Shown in pieces: positions 1 to 8,485 of a stretch of DNA of 44,740 bases (position 1 is its first letter; every line of letters begins with the position of its first letter). A program made the translations under genes and the position numbers. The stretch spans positions 1 through 44,740 of the forward strand of contig NZ_BOLV01000020.1 of the NCBI RefSeq assembly GCF_016861845.1. The letters are read 5' to 3'. This DNA is from Lacticaseibacillus suilingensis. GTDB taxonomy: Bacteria; Bacillota; Bacilli; Lactobacillales; Lactobacillaceae. Under the pieces are notes generated by a model. It did no database searches. It was not told the origin of the DNA and saw only the letters and a list, made by a program, of their open reading frames with translations.

Positions 1-1090
1 CACCAATTTAGATTTGATGAGGCAATCATACTGCCCGGCAAGGGGCAATCAAAGCCGGTCTGTTATTGGGTGCTTACTGACAAACTCCGTAACTCTTGGA
101 AAAATGATAACTATCCATATATCAAAGTACAAAACACAAACCGAACAAGCTCCAGTGCATTTTGAAATGCAACTGAGCTTTCATGCTCAAGATCTATTTT
201 GAAATATCGTAAATCCCTGTTGCCAACACGTCACGCAACAAAAACCGAGGATTTCAGCATCACGGGTTGGCGACCTTTTTCATTATTTGTTTATCTACCA
301 TCTCAGTGTTTGATTCTCCTGGCTTTTCTGTAGTGAAGTCATCTACCTCAGGGCATGGTAGATATGAGTGAGAAGCAACGACACAGGCTTATGGGACAGG
401 ACGCTTGTCAGCACATCAACTAAATAGTGAGTTTAGTTGGACTCTGATTTTGGTGCGTATCCCCTGCCATGGCTGTACGGTGATGCCCTAGCAATAATGA
501 AATGAAGTATCGAGCTGTAGTCACTTGGATTAGTTCGTCCGTTTTTGGTTGTTCGTGGTGATCCAAATGCATTGGCCTCGATGGCATTAAGCATCAGTTC
601 TTAAGACTGTTCCATCGAATGTATGAAGATTCGACGGCGTCGTTAAATTATCTCGATTTCATCAAGCCCCAGTACAGGGTTGGCCCACATTCTGATTTCC
701 AACGTAGGTTCGCATGTCCACAATCGAAGTTGTCTCGTATTCGCCTCTTCGACCGCCAAAATCATCAGTCCCAAATGAAAGGGCGTTGTTGTATGCAATT
801 CCATGAACTAACCGGAATTATCTATCGTTTCTCTGGTATACATCTCATTTAATAAGCCAAAGGAGTTAGGGGTAATGGGACTCTTTTTATCTTTGGCACC
901 ATCAACAATGGTCCTTACTGCATACAATTCATGATAAGGTGTTGCTCAAACATTAGTTCATTTCTCGAGCATTTTCTTAAGCCGGCAATAGTTGGCTAGT
1001 TTAAAATAACTTTGATATGACTTTTGATTACACGTGTTCACCAGTTCAATATTACGAACATTACAGTTTTGTGGGAAGAGATACATGTAA
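1..1090. other. Gene-poor region, no credible coding sequence
   Basis: No open frame here has a convincing start, ribosome binding site and recognisable protein. The longest frame (619-852, +) has unusual composition and no ribosome binding site before its ATG. Reading all frames across stops around 540-960 gives short hydrophobic stretches that could be debris of a decayed gene, but no family could be assigned. The sequence looks AT-richer than the housekeeping genes further right. The promoter of the lysozyme gene begins at 1091. Confidence 0.6.
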
Positions 1091-1119
1091 TTGAAATAAC
1101 GAGATTCTTCCGTTAGAAT
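1091..1119 (+). promoter_or_regulatory. Promoter of the GH25 lysozyme gene
   Basis: A -35 box TTGAAA (1091-1096) and a -10 box TAGAAT (1114-1119) are separated by exactly 17 bp. Transcription would start near 1126, leaving a leader of about 27 nt with an AGGAGG ribosome binding site at 1142-1147, six A/T-rich bases before the ATG at 1153. Confidence 0.65.
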
Positions 1120-1152
1120 GAGCCTAATGTACCAGCGGTTTAGGAGGAAAAA

Positions 1153-3816
1153 ATGAACTTTTTAAAACAACGTTTGATTATTAACACCATCACTTGGGGA
1201 GGAATTGGTTTATTGGCATTAATTACTGCACCGGTGCCAACCGCAACTGTGCAGGCTGCGAGTCAGGCCATCGATACCCCCTCGCTTATTACGAACCTTA
1301 AAACAATAGACTTCCACGAGACCAATCATCACAGCCAGGCCAGTATCGAGCAAGGCACCTTAGGCGATCAAGGGCAGCATACCTTCACTTCAAGTGACAT
1401 CAACGAAACTGGGTCGACCTCAAACACGCACTATCTGCGCATGCCCTATACGATTACGCCCAATCAGGCGAGTGCCTGGTTGGCCTTTGCCAAGGCACAG
1501 GCTACGCAAGATTACAAGCTGACTGGCCGGAGCCAGCAAATTGTACAGGTCGCTGATGCGGTCACGAGCTTCACGATCGGCCAATCCGGGTTCCCCCGGG
1601 TCGATACGATTGACGTGGCTTCCTATCAAAATGAAATGACTCAAGCCAACTACACCACCCTCAAACGCCTTGGGGTCAAGGCTGTGATTGTCAAAGCCTC
1701 CGAAGGTAATTCCTATTCCAATCCATATGCTGTTACACAACTTAAGTATGCAAAAAATGCTGGCTTAAAAGTCGCGACCTACCACTATGTTCACTTTGCG
1801 ACCAAGGCCGCCGCGGTGGCTGAAGCCAACTATTATGCGGATGCTCTTACGCGCCTCCGGGTTGAGAAAACGGCACCAGTCGTCGCAGACCTAGAGGACA
1901 AAGACATCAAGGGTGATGTGGCCACCAACTTGAACGCTTTCTGGAGCACCCTGAAAGGTAAGGGCTACACGAATCAGGTCCTCTACACCGGGAAGAATTA
2001 TAGCTGGTCAAACCAAGCTATCGGCACCGTTGGCAAGGCACGAACTTGGGTGGCACAGTATCCATACACACCAAGCGCTTCTAACCTTTGGAACCCCGAT
2101 TATGGCGCTTGGCAGTTTTCTTCGGTGGCAAGAATCCCGGGTTACAACTCAAGTGTGGATGTATCAATTGATTACTTAAACTTATTCTCGAAAACGATCG
2201 TTTACGACAAGGTTACCGCCAAGGAAGCAGTCAATTTGGGCGGTAGGATTGATCAATCGACCCGCCAAGATGGCTTCTACTCCGCCCCCTACTACACCGA
2301 TATCATGACCACCATCCCAAACACGAACGCCACCGCCTTCCAAGGGCAGACGGTCCAAATCCTCAGCAAAGCAACAACGACGCGTAGTAGCGCGGCCGGT
2401 AACACCTTCTATCAAGTCCGCCTAGTCGATGGACGGACTTTCTGGACCGATACTCGTGCCGTGAAAATCGTGCCATTCTTCAATCCGAATAATCAGATTA
2501 AGACCAACTACCTAGCTAAAATCGTTCAGACCAACCGAAGCGACGGCCTGTACCCTGATGGGCCATACAACACGAAGCTGTCCAACATCTACGCCAATAC
2601 AAATGCCCCTAAGTTTGCCGGGGATATTGTCAATGTTAGTGGCGAGGCAACAACCCCCAATGGCACTTATTGTGAGATTACTCTTCCTGATGGCAGAGTC
2701 GAATGGCTTGACAAACGCGGCTTAACCACAGACTTCTACGACAAAGTTACCAGTACCGCCAAGCTTGATCGTGTTGGCGTGATTGACCAAACTGGCCGCC
2801 AGGACGGGCTATACTCAGCGCCTTGGTTTACCGATGCGCTAACCATCACGGAAAATCACAACGCAAAACTGTTCAACGGGCAAGTCGTGACAGTGTTAAC
2901 CGAGAAGACAACCTCACGGGGCAGCGCACTTGGTAATCACTTCTATGAGATTCAGTTTGCTAATGGCAACAGGCATTGGATTGACAGCCGTGGTATCAAG
3001 CTACTTAACCTGAACACAGTCACTGCTGCCAAGTCACTATCATGGGTTGGCCGGATTAATCAGTCTGGCCGGCAGGACGGATTGTACTCGGCACCATGGT
3101 ACACCGATGCCTTGACGGTCACGGAAAACCATAATGCCAAACTGTTTGATCAACAACTTATTGAAATTACCGCCGAAAAGACGACAAATCGCCCTGCGAA
3201 GGACGGCAATCGCTTCTATCAAATCATCTTGGCCAACGGCCGACGTTTGTGGATTGATGCTCGTGGTGTCACGCTAATACCACTTGACGCTGTCACCGAC
3301 CAGCTCCAGGTGACCTACACAGCCGTCATTAATCAAGGCTCCCGCAAGGATGGTCTATACGCACACCCATACAAAAGCAACATTGACAGCCTAACACAGA
3401 ACACGCTGGCAACGGCCTTCAACGGCAGGGGCGTCACTGTTCTCGAAGAAGGAACTACCAGTCAAGGCACTTACGCAAAAGTTAAGCTGCCGGACGGGAC
3501 CACCAAGTGGATTGATAAGCTTGCGCTGAAACCAATCAACTACGACACGATTGTTAGTGAAAAGTCACTGTCCCTGACAGGAACCATTAACCAGTCTGGA
3601 CGAAGTGATGGATTGTACTCTGCCCCGTATTACACCGATGCGATGTCAGTACTACCGAACACAAACGCCCTTCAATTCGACAGGCAAAATATCAAAATCC
3701 TCAAAGAAGTCACCACGACAAGGTCCGCGGTGACGGGTAACCATTTCTACTTAATTCAGCTCAGTAATGGTCGCCAACTATGGATTGATGCCCGCGGCGT
3801 AAAACTCAATCGCTAG
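1153..3816 (+). CDS. Secreted GH25 lysozyme (muramidase) with six C-terminal wall-binding-type repeats
   Basis: An 887-residue exported peptidoglycan hydrolase, predicted to cut the MurNAc-GlcNAc bond. Residues 1-36 form a signal peptide (charged start, hydrophobic core, cleavage near VQA-AS). After a linker, residues about 150-345 are a glycoside hydrolase family 25 domain: IDVASYQ with Asp154, then VVADLED with Asp246 and Glu248 as the expected catalytic acids, and a WQFSS motif near the end. From about residue 360 there are six degenerate repeats of 75-95 residues, each built as INQSGRxDGLYSAPYYTD...NHFYxIQLxNGRxxWIDxRG. They resemble GW/SH3-like modules that bind lipoteichoic acid or cell wall. 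There is no sortase signal, so retention probably depends on the repeats. The start is fixed by AGGAGG at 1142-1147. Stands alone with its own promoter and a terminator at 3860. Likely an autolysin; a role against other cells is possible. Confidence 0.9.
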   Translation: MNFLKQRLIINTITWGGIGLLALITAPVPTATVQAASQAIDTPSLITNLKTIDFHETNHHSQASIEQGTLGDQGQHTFTSSDINETGSTSNTHYLRMPYTITPNQASAWLAFAKAQATQDYKLTGRSQQIVQVADAVTSFTIGQSGFPRVDTIDVASYQNEMTQANYTTLKRLGVKAVIVKASEGNSYSNPYAVTQLKYAKNAGLKVATYHYVHFATKAAAVAEANYYADALTRLRVEKTAPVVADLEDKDIKGDVATNLNAFWSTLKGKGYTNQVLYTGKNYSWSNQAIGTVGKARTWVAQYPYTPSASNLWNPDYGAWQFSSVARIPGYNSSVDVSIDYLNLFSKTIVYDKVTAKEAVNLGGRIDQSTRQDGFYSAPYYTDIMTTIPNTNATAFQGQTVQILSKATTTRSSAAGNTFYQVRLVDGRTFWTDTRAVKIVPFFNPNNQIKTNYLAKIVQTNRSDGLYPDGPYNTKLSNIYANTNAPKFAGDIVNVSGEATTPNGTYCEITLPDGRVEWLDKRGLTTDFYDKVTSTAKLDRVGVIDQTGRQDGLYSAPWFTDALTITENHNAKLFNGQVVTVLTEKTTSRGSALGNHFYEIQFANGNRHWIDSRGIKLLNLNTVTAAKSLSWVGRINQSGRQDGLYSAPWYTDALTVTENHNAKLFDQQLIEITAEKTTNRPAKDGNRFYQIILANGRRLWIDARGVTLIPLDAVTDQLQVTYTAVINQGSRKDGLYAHPYKSNIDSLTQNTLATAFNGRGVTVLEEGTTSQGTYAKVKLPDGTTKWIDKLALKPINYDTIVSEKSLSLTGTINQSGRSDGLYSAPYYTDAMSVLPNTNALQFDRQNIKILKEVTTTRSAVTGNHFYLIQLSNGRQLWIDARGVKLNR

Positions 3817-3859
3817 CTCTGGTAAATCGACTATAATAAAAACTTTCACACGTTAAGTT

Positions 3860-3895
3860 AACTCCCCTAGTCGCAGTATCGCGACTAGGGGAGTT
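3860..3895 (+). terminator. Perfect 15-bp hairpin after the lysozyme gene
   Basis: Arms 3860-3874 (AACTCCCCTAGTCGC) and 3881-3895 are perfectly complementary around a 6-nt loop and followed by TTTGAG. The T-run is short, but the stem is very strong. It may serve transcripts from both sides, since the GtrA gene ends toward it at 4006. Confidence 0.75.
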
Positions 3896-4005
3896 TGAGT
3901 CTAATCCACTTTTACCTCAATACTTCAATCTTAGAGTCACCTCAAGAGTTACAGCGCACTAGATTCCTATCACAGTCGCCTCGCAATAGGCAGCAATGAG
4001 TCCAG

Positions 4006-4428
4006 TTATTTAAAAATCACGAACTTACTAAACACATAATTCGCTGCCACAATGGCGAACTGCGTCAAGATCTTGGCGACCGTCTCATTCATCCCCCATG
4101 ACTGAATAAACAGCAACATAAACCCATAATCAATCCCCAGGCTGGCCACTCGGGCAATGATGAATTTACTGAATTCCCAGCCCAACGCGCTCAGATTCTC
4201 GGTATGCGAGTTAAACACCCAAAGCTTGTTCGTCACAAAGGCAAATAGGACTGATAATAACCAAGCCAAAAAGTTGGCAATCTGCCACGAAAGCCCGCCA
4301 TGTGTGGCACCGGCAAAGACACCCACATTCACTAAAGTGGTTAGCCCACCAAAAAAAACATACGTGAAAACATCCCAGAGCTTGCGCGCTTCAAGCCAAT
4401 CTTTCCCTTTAATAAACAGCTCTTTCAT
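4006..4428 (-). CDS. GtrA family membrane protein
   Basis: A 140-residue protein with four predicted transmembrane segments and the GtrA-family signature near the start (FTYVFFGGLTTLVNVGVF), plus NKLWVF and an ending in NYVFSKFVIFK. GtrA proteins are small membrane proteins thought to help flip undecaprenyl-phosphate-linked sugars or otherwise support cell-surface glycosylation; GtcA of Listeria acts in wall teichoic acid decoration. The gene lies 30 bp downstream of a GtrB-like glycosyltransferase on the same strand, the usual partner, so the two probably form an operon. Length is normal for the family. The start has GAGGAAAG directly before the ATG. The sugar and acceptor cannot be read from sequence. 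Confidence 0.9.
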   Translation of the reverse strand: MKELFIKGKDWLEARKLWDVFTYVFFGGLTTLVNVGVFAGATHGGLSWQIANFLAWLLSVLFAFVTNKLWVFNSHTENLSALGWEFSKFIIARVASLGIDYGFMLLFIQSWGMNETVAKILTQFAIVAANYVFSKFVIFK

Positions 4429-4458
4429 CTTTCCTCAGTCCACTCGCCACTACGCAGA

Positions 4459-5412
4459 TCATTTCTTCTGCTGATCGGCTTCATGCGTCTTCTTTTCTTC
4501 CACAAAGTACAGTGGCCGGTTTTTCACTTCCATAAAGACTCGCGCCAGATACTCTCCCAGAATACCATTGGAAATGAGAATACACCCGCCTAAAAACAGA
4601 ATCAGCACCACAATCGTTGGGAACCCTGACTGGTCCGGCCCAATAATCATGGTCTTGATCAGCACATAAACCATGTAAACAAAGGCAAAACCTGACACCA
4701 AGAAGCCTAAAAAAGTCGATAAGCGCAACGGGGTCGTTGTATAGGAAGTAATGCCTTCCATGGCTAGGTTAATCAAACTGCGAAAACTCCATTTAGTTTT
4801 GCCGTGCAGTCGTGGTGCAGCGTCAAAGTCAATCGCCGCCTTTTTAAACCCCACCACGTTATACAAGCCTTTGGTGTAACGCTGGGTTTCTCGCAGCTGC
4901 CGAAGCGCTAGCACGACTTTGCGGTCTAATAACCGAAAGTCGCCGGCATCGGGAGTCACTGGGGTTCGGGAAAGGACGCCCAGTAACTCATAGAACCATT
5001 TCGAGGTTTTGATTTTAAACCAACTTTCCTCGGCCCGTTGGTTCCGCTTGGCATAGACGTCCTCGAAGCCGGCTTGCCAAAGTTTCACCATATCATTGAC
5101 GAGCACCGGCGGATGCTGCAGATCGCCATCCATCATAATCATGGCATCATGATGAAAATAATCAAAAGCAGCGACCATCGCCGTTTCCTTGCCGTAATTG
5201 CGTGAAAGGCAAATATAAGAAACGTCGGCATGCGCCGCTGCTAATTGTTTGACCACCTGGACGGTCTGATCCTTGCTGCCATCGTCGATAAACAGAATCT
5301 CAGGGTCAATACCAAGCCCTGCGAAATCAATGTCAGCCTTGATCCGCGCGTACACGGATTCAACGTTGGCCTCTTCATTAAAGCATGGAATTGCGAGTAG
5401 AATGTCAGTCAT
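4459..5412 (-). CDS. GT2 family glycosyltransferase, GtrB/CsbB type (polyprenyl-phosphate sugar synthase)
   Basis: A 317-residue membrane-associated glycosyltransferase, expected to move a sugar from a nucleotide donor onto undecaprenyl phosphate at the inner face of the membrane. The N-terminal GT-A domain shows IPCFNEE, DDGSKDQT and the metal-binding DGDLQHPP motif. A region near residues 190-210 (LHGKTKWSFRSLINLAMEGI) is typical of the GtrB/DPM1-like group, and two transmembrane helices follow near residues 230-290. First gene of a two-gene operon with the GtrA protein downstream; together they would supply lipid-linked sugar for decorating teichoic acid or a wall polysaccharide. Start supported by GGGAAGGG 8-15 nt upstream. 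A related enzyme without a GtrA partner lies at 7499. Confidence 0.9.
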   Translation of the reverse strand: MTDILLAIPCFNEEANVESVYARIKADIDFAGLGIDPEILFIDDGSKDQTVQVVKQLAAAHADVSYICLSRNYGKETAMVAAFDYFHHDAMIMMDGDLQHPPVLVNDMVKLWQAGFEDVYAKRNQRAEESWFKIKTSKWFYELLGVLSRTPVTPDAGDFRLLDRKVVLALRQLRETQRYTKGLYNVVGFKKAAIDFDAAPRLHGKTKWSFRSLINLAMEGITSYTTTPLRLSTFLGFLVSGFAFVYMVYVLIKTMIIGPDQSGFPTIVVLILFLGGCILISNGILGEYLARVFMEVKNRPLYFVEEKKTHEADQQKK

Positions 5413-5614
5413 GGTTAACCCTTCCCATCATGTTTCAACCCAAACCTAACAGGAAATCATGACCAACACACTGCCACCACTGGCTCAATACTCGGCGGGA
5501 CCCACTCCGCCTAACCCAGAAAGCCGATCACTCCAAATCGGCGATTAATTGCAATAATTATAAAATTAAATTGTATTATCTGCAAGGGCAAGAACGGATT
5601 GTTCTGGTTTTTCG

Positions 5615-5657
5615 AAAAAACGCAGCCGCTTCAGTCAAACTTGAAGCGGCCGCGTTT
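5615..5657 (-). terminator. Terminator of mvaK2
   Basis: On the minus strand, AAACGC-GGCCGCTTCA pairs with TGAAGCGGCT-GCGTTT around an 8-nt loop, followed by TTTTTC. It lies 15 bp beyond the mvaK2 stop codon. Confidence 0.85.
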
Positions 5658-5671
5658 ACTTATCTTTGGAT

Positions 5672-6745
5672 TTAGTCTTGAATTAAATGCACTTGAAAAT
5701 CGAGTGCTTCCACGCCGGCTGCCTGCCAGCTACTCAACAGATGCTCAATCGGTTGTTGCTTTTCAATCAGCACAATCCCGCAGTCGCCGCCGCCAGCCCC
5801 GGAGGACTTGGCCGCCCCGCCTTTGGCTTCGGCCAACTCGCACATCTTCTTAAGCAGCGGCGTCTCAATCGCCACGCCAGAGAAATCCGCCAGGTTATTT
5901 AACAGCGTCCGATTGTGGCGGATCCCCGCCTGAATCCCAGCCAGCGAATGAGCCCGGAAGTCTTTAATCAACTGTTCGATGATGGCTTTGCTTTCAGTCA
6001 AAAAGGCCTCGTACTGGGCGCGCTTTTTGGCTTTCGCGATGGTAATCTTGTCCACCAGGCGTGAGGTTGAGGCTGGGGACCCGGTCCAGCCAATCAGCAG
6101 CCGCATTTCCGCCGGGGCCTCAAGCAAGTCAATCTGGAGCTGTGGCCAGTCCATCTCGAGCAGCTCGGCTAGCGTGTGGCTGTTGCGTTCAGCGGCAAGC
6201 CAGGCTTTGTCGAATGAACGATAAGCAATCCAGCCGCCATACACCGACGCGGCAATATCGCCCAGCGAGCCATTGCCTTGCACATCCAGATGGGCAATGG
6301 CTGCCAGTTTGTAAATTTGATCAGCGGACATTTGCAGGTCATAGAACTTATTCAGCGCCTTGACCGTGGCCACCGTCACCGCGGCCGAGCTACCTAGCCC
6401 GTATTTCTTGCCGTCATCGGAGTCCAAATCGGAATCGACAAACAGCTTATACAGCGCCAGCGGCTTCCCAAGCTCGCGGGCGTATTTTTCAGTCAGGTTG
6501 ATGGCGCTGAGGATGTAGTGGAAGGGATTGTCCCGGTTATCGAAGACCATCGCATCCCCATCCCGCTGCCACAGCAGGGAATTTTCCTGATATTGCTTGG
6601 ACACGATGCTCCCGTAGTCAGCCATTTTCTCCACGGTCACGGTCACGAATTGATTCAAAGCCACAATAATAGCGGGGTACCCAGTTTCCACCACCGCGTA
6701 TTCACCGGCAATATAAAGTTTGCCTGGCGCCTGCGCTGTTACCAC
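5672..6745 (-). CDS. mvaK2: Phosphomevalonate kinase
   Basis: A 357-residue GHMP-family kinase that phosphorylates mevalonate 5-phosphate to the diphosphate, step two of the lower mevalonate route to isopentenyl diphosphate. The start APGKLYIAGEYAVVE is the family signature; KYGLGSSAAVTVATV is the ATP-binding GLGSSAA loop; SSGAGGGDCGI near residue 315 is the conserved C-terminal glycine motif. Length is normal. The start codon is GTG; GGAAGGG lies about ten bases upstream and no in-frame ATG fits the family start. In most lactobacilli mvaK2 sits in a cluster with mevalonate kinase, diphosphomevalonate decarboxylase and isopentenyl isomerase. Here none of those is adjacent: the gene stands alone with its own terminator. 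Confidence 0.93.
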   Translation of the reverse strand: MVTAQAPGKLYIAGEYAVVETGYPAIIVALNQFVTVTVEKMADYGSIVSKQYQENSLLWQRDGDAMVFDNRDNPFHYILSAINLTEKYARELGKPLALYKLFVDSDLDSDDGKKYGLGSSAAVTVATVKALNKFYDLQMSADQIYKLAAIAHLDVQGNGSLGDIAASVYGGWIAYRSFDKAWLAAERNSHTLAELLEMDWPQLQIDLLEAPAEMRLLIGWTGSPASTSRLVDKITIAKAKKRAQYEAFLTESKAIIEQLIKDFRAHSLAGIQAGIRHNRTLLNNLADFSGVAIETPLLKKMCELAEAKGGAAKSSGAGGGDCGIVLIEKQQPIEHLLSSWQAAGVEALDFQVHLIQD

Positions 6746-6976
6746 ATCATCAGAACCCTTCCAACGAATCTTTCATTTCTGTCACATTGATTATAGCGAT
6801 AACCGTGGCGAGCAACAAACCAAAGCCCCAACTGTTACCATTTCTCAAGAAACCAACCCTTCCATTGTAGCGAAATCTGAACTTTTTTCCAAATCACTGT
6901 TTCAAATTGGCCGAGTTATCGATTTATATAGTGTAGGCAAAATCCTACGACTAAATCATGAAGGGAGGTATCGCCC

Positions 6977-7186
6977 ATGCGTCTCGTTAAACGGCAAGCC
7001 GTACGCTTCACGTTCCATGATCCGAGCGACCCAGACTACACCCTGAGCCGCACTTACGGATCCATCAAGCAAACGGCCCAAGATGATGAGCTACTGGCAT
7101 TCGGCAAAGCGCTAGCCGCGCTCTTACCGGGTGACCAGCTGGCTAACGTCCAGGTGACCATCGCCAGCGATGTGGAAGCTGACTAG
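6977..7186 (+). CDS. DUF1659 family small protein
   Basis: A 69-residue soluble protein without signal peptide or membrane segment. It resembles DUF1659, a family of uncharacterised Bacillota proteins usually encoded directly before a DUF2922 protein, as here (gap 34 bp). Start set by GGGAGG eight bases before the ATG. The leader contains a short hairpin (GTAGG-CAAAAT-CCTAC near 6935-6950). Sequence ends in acidic residues (DVEAD). Function unknown; the conserved pairing suggests the two products act together. Assignment rests on the pair context and size as much as on sequence. Confidence 0.75.
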   Translation: MRLVKRQAVRFTFHDPSDPDYTLSRTYGSIKQTAQDDELLAFGKALAALLPGDQLANVQVTIASDVEAD

Positions 7187-7220
7187 TGACACCTAATCTT
7201 GAAGAAAGGAGGAGAGGCTC

Positions 7221-7442
7221 ATGTTAGGCAATCTTGTGTTGACCTTTTTGGACAGCCAGAACAAAAAGCGGAACCTAACCATCCGCAACATTCCTGAGAC
7301 GGTTGATCCTGAAGCCATCAAAGCGTTGGTCGAATTGATCACCGTTCAGAATTTCTTTGGCACCGATGATATCAGCTGGTATCAGTCGGCATACAGCGCC
7401 AAGTTGGTGCTCACGACTGAAAACGTCTACTTCTCAGTCTAG
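7221..7442 (+). CDS. DUF2922 family small protein
   Basis: A 73-residue protein with the DUF2922 pattern: an N-terminal strand LVLTFLDSQNKKRNLTI, a central helix (PEAIKALVELI) and a C-terminal strand region ending in AKLVLTTENVYFSV. Preceded by a very strong AAAGGAGGAGAGG site. Second gene of a two-gene operon with the DUF1659 protein; an efficient terminator follows 23 bp after the stop. Both proteins are tiny, soluble and of unknown function. Confidence 0.8.
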   Translation: MLGNLVLTFLDSQNKKRNLTIRNIPETVDPEAIKALVELITVQNFFGTDDISWYQSAYSAKLVLTTENVYFSV

Positions 7443-7465
7443 CACCTGACCCACCAGCACCAACG

Positions 7466-7500
7466 AACGCCTGCCCGAAGCCTTCGGACAGGCGTTTTTT
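7466..7500 (+). terminator. Terminator of the DUF1659-DUF2922 operon
   Basis: AACGCCTGcCCGAAG pairs with CTTCGGaCAGGCGTT and runs into TTTTTT. The end of the T-run overlaps the stop codon of the convergent glycosyltransferase gene at 7499. Confidence 0.9.
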
Positions 7501-8428
7501 AGTGGCGGTCGTCGTTGGTTTCTTTGAGGATGTACTGCGGCCGATTTTTCGTTTCTAAGTAGATCTTGCCGACGTACTTGCCAATCATCCCCAGTGACAG
7601 CAGTTGCAACCCACCAAGGAACAAAATGATACATACCAAGGATGGCCAGCCGGCAACAGAATTGTTGAACAACAGTGCCCGGACAAAGATGAAAATCAGG
7701 GCTACTGCGGCGCTCACACAACTGACGGCACCGACAATCGAGGCCACGTTCAAGGGGGTTTCGGAAAAATTCACGATGCCGTCGAAAGAGTAGTTCAACA
7801 GCTGCCAGAAATTCCAGGAGGTTTTGCCCGCCACCCGCTCATGATTAGGATAATCCAGGTAGGTCGTGTTGAACCCGACCCAACTAAACAGCCCCTTCGA
7901 AAAGCGGTTGTACTCAGATAGCTCCAAAATAGCGTCAACCATCTGCCGCGTCATCATCCGAAAGTCGCGCACCCCGTCGATAAACTCGGTGGCGGAAATA
8001 CGATTAATCAACCTATAGAATCGCCGGGCAAAAAAGCTGCGAATCCGGGGTTCGCCTTTGCGATCCACCCGCCGCGTCCCCACGCAGTCAATCTCGCCTT
8101 GCTTGAGCATGGCTACCATTTTCGGCAATAAAGCCGGTGGGTCTTGCAAATCGGCATCCATCACCACCACCAAGCTGCCCTTGGCATGTTGCAGGCCAGC
8201 GTAAAGCGCCGCCTCCTTGCCAAAGTTCCGCGAAAACGACAAGTAGCGGACCGCTTTGTCCTTAAGCGCCAACTGACGCAGTTCATTCAAGGTCTGATCT
8301 TTAGAACCATCGTTAACAAACAGGTACTCGACGGATTCTCCCAGCTCTGGTCGAATGGCTTCGACCGCCTGGTAAAATAAGGGGACCGTTTCTTCTTCGT
8401 TATAACAAGGAACGACGATCGATAACAT
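7499..8428 (-). CDS. GT2 family glycosyltransferase, GtrB-like, with two C-terminal membrane helices
   Basis: A 309-residue enzyme of the same broad group as the one at 4459. Motifs are VPCYNEEE, NDGSKDQT, the DXD-containing MDADLQDPP, then RFSKGLFSWVGF and KTSWNFWQLLNYSFDGI, followed by two transmembrane helices and ILFLGGLQLLSLGMIGKYVGKIYLETKNRPQY. Predicted to make a polyprenyl-phosphate-linked sugar for envelope glycosylation. Two ATG codons lie two codons apart; the second (8428) has GAGGAGG at a proper 7-nt distance, whereas the first directly abuts it, so 8428 is chosen. No GtrA gene is adjacent. Stands alone between two terminators, 57 bp downstream of map. Confidence 0.9.
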   Translation of the reverse strand: MLSIVVPCYNEEETVPLFYQAVEAIRPELGESVEYLFVNDGSKDQTLNELRQLALKDKAVRYLSFSRNFGKEAALYAGLQHAKGSLVVVMDADLQDPPALLPKMVAMLKQGEIDCVGTRRVDRKGEPRIRSFFARRFYRLINRISATEFIDGVRDFRMMTRQMVDAILELSEYNRFSKGLFSWVGFNTTYLDYPNHERVAGKTSWNFWQLLNYSFDGIVNFSETPLNVASIVGAVSCVSAAVALIFIFVRALLFNNSVAGWPSLVCIILFLGGLQLLSLGMIGKYVGKIYLETKNRPQYILKETNDDRH

Positions 8429-8446
8429 GCGCATCCTCCTCTAAAC

Positions 8447-8479
8447 AAAACGGCCAGACCATCTACTGGCCTGGCCGTT
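8447..8479 (-). terminator. Terminator after map
   Basis: On the minus strand AACGGCCAG (8479-8471) pairs with CTGGCCGTT (8457-8449) around a 13-nt loop that can pair further, then TTGTTT. It separates map from the downstream glycosyltransferase gene. Confidence 0.75.
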
Positions 8480-8485
8480 CTCATT

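Noticed and set aside
619-852. Possible small gene in the left gene-poor region
   Set aside because: No ribosome binding site and no recognisable protein; neighbouring frames carry equal amounts of coincidental open sequence.
540-960. Hydrophobic stretches across stops resembling a decayed multidrug transporter
   Set aside because: Motif order does not match the drug-transporter family and the likeness is only to generic membrane sequence.
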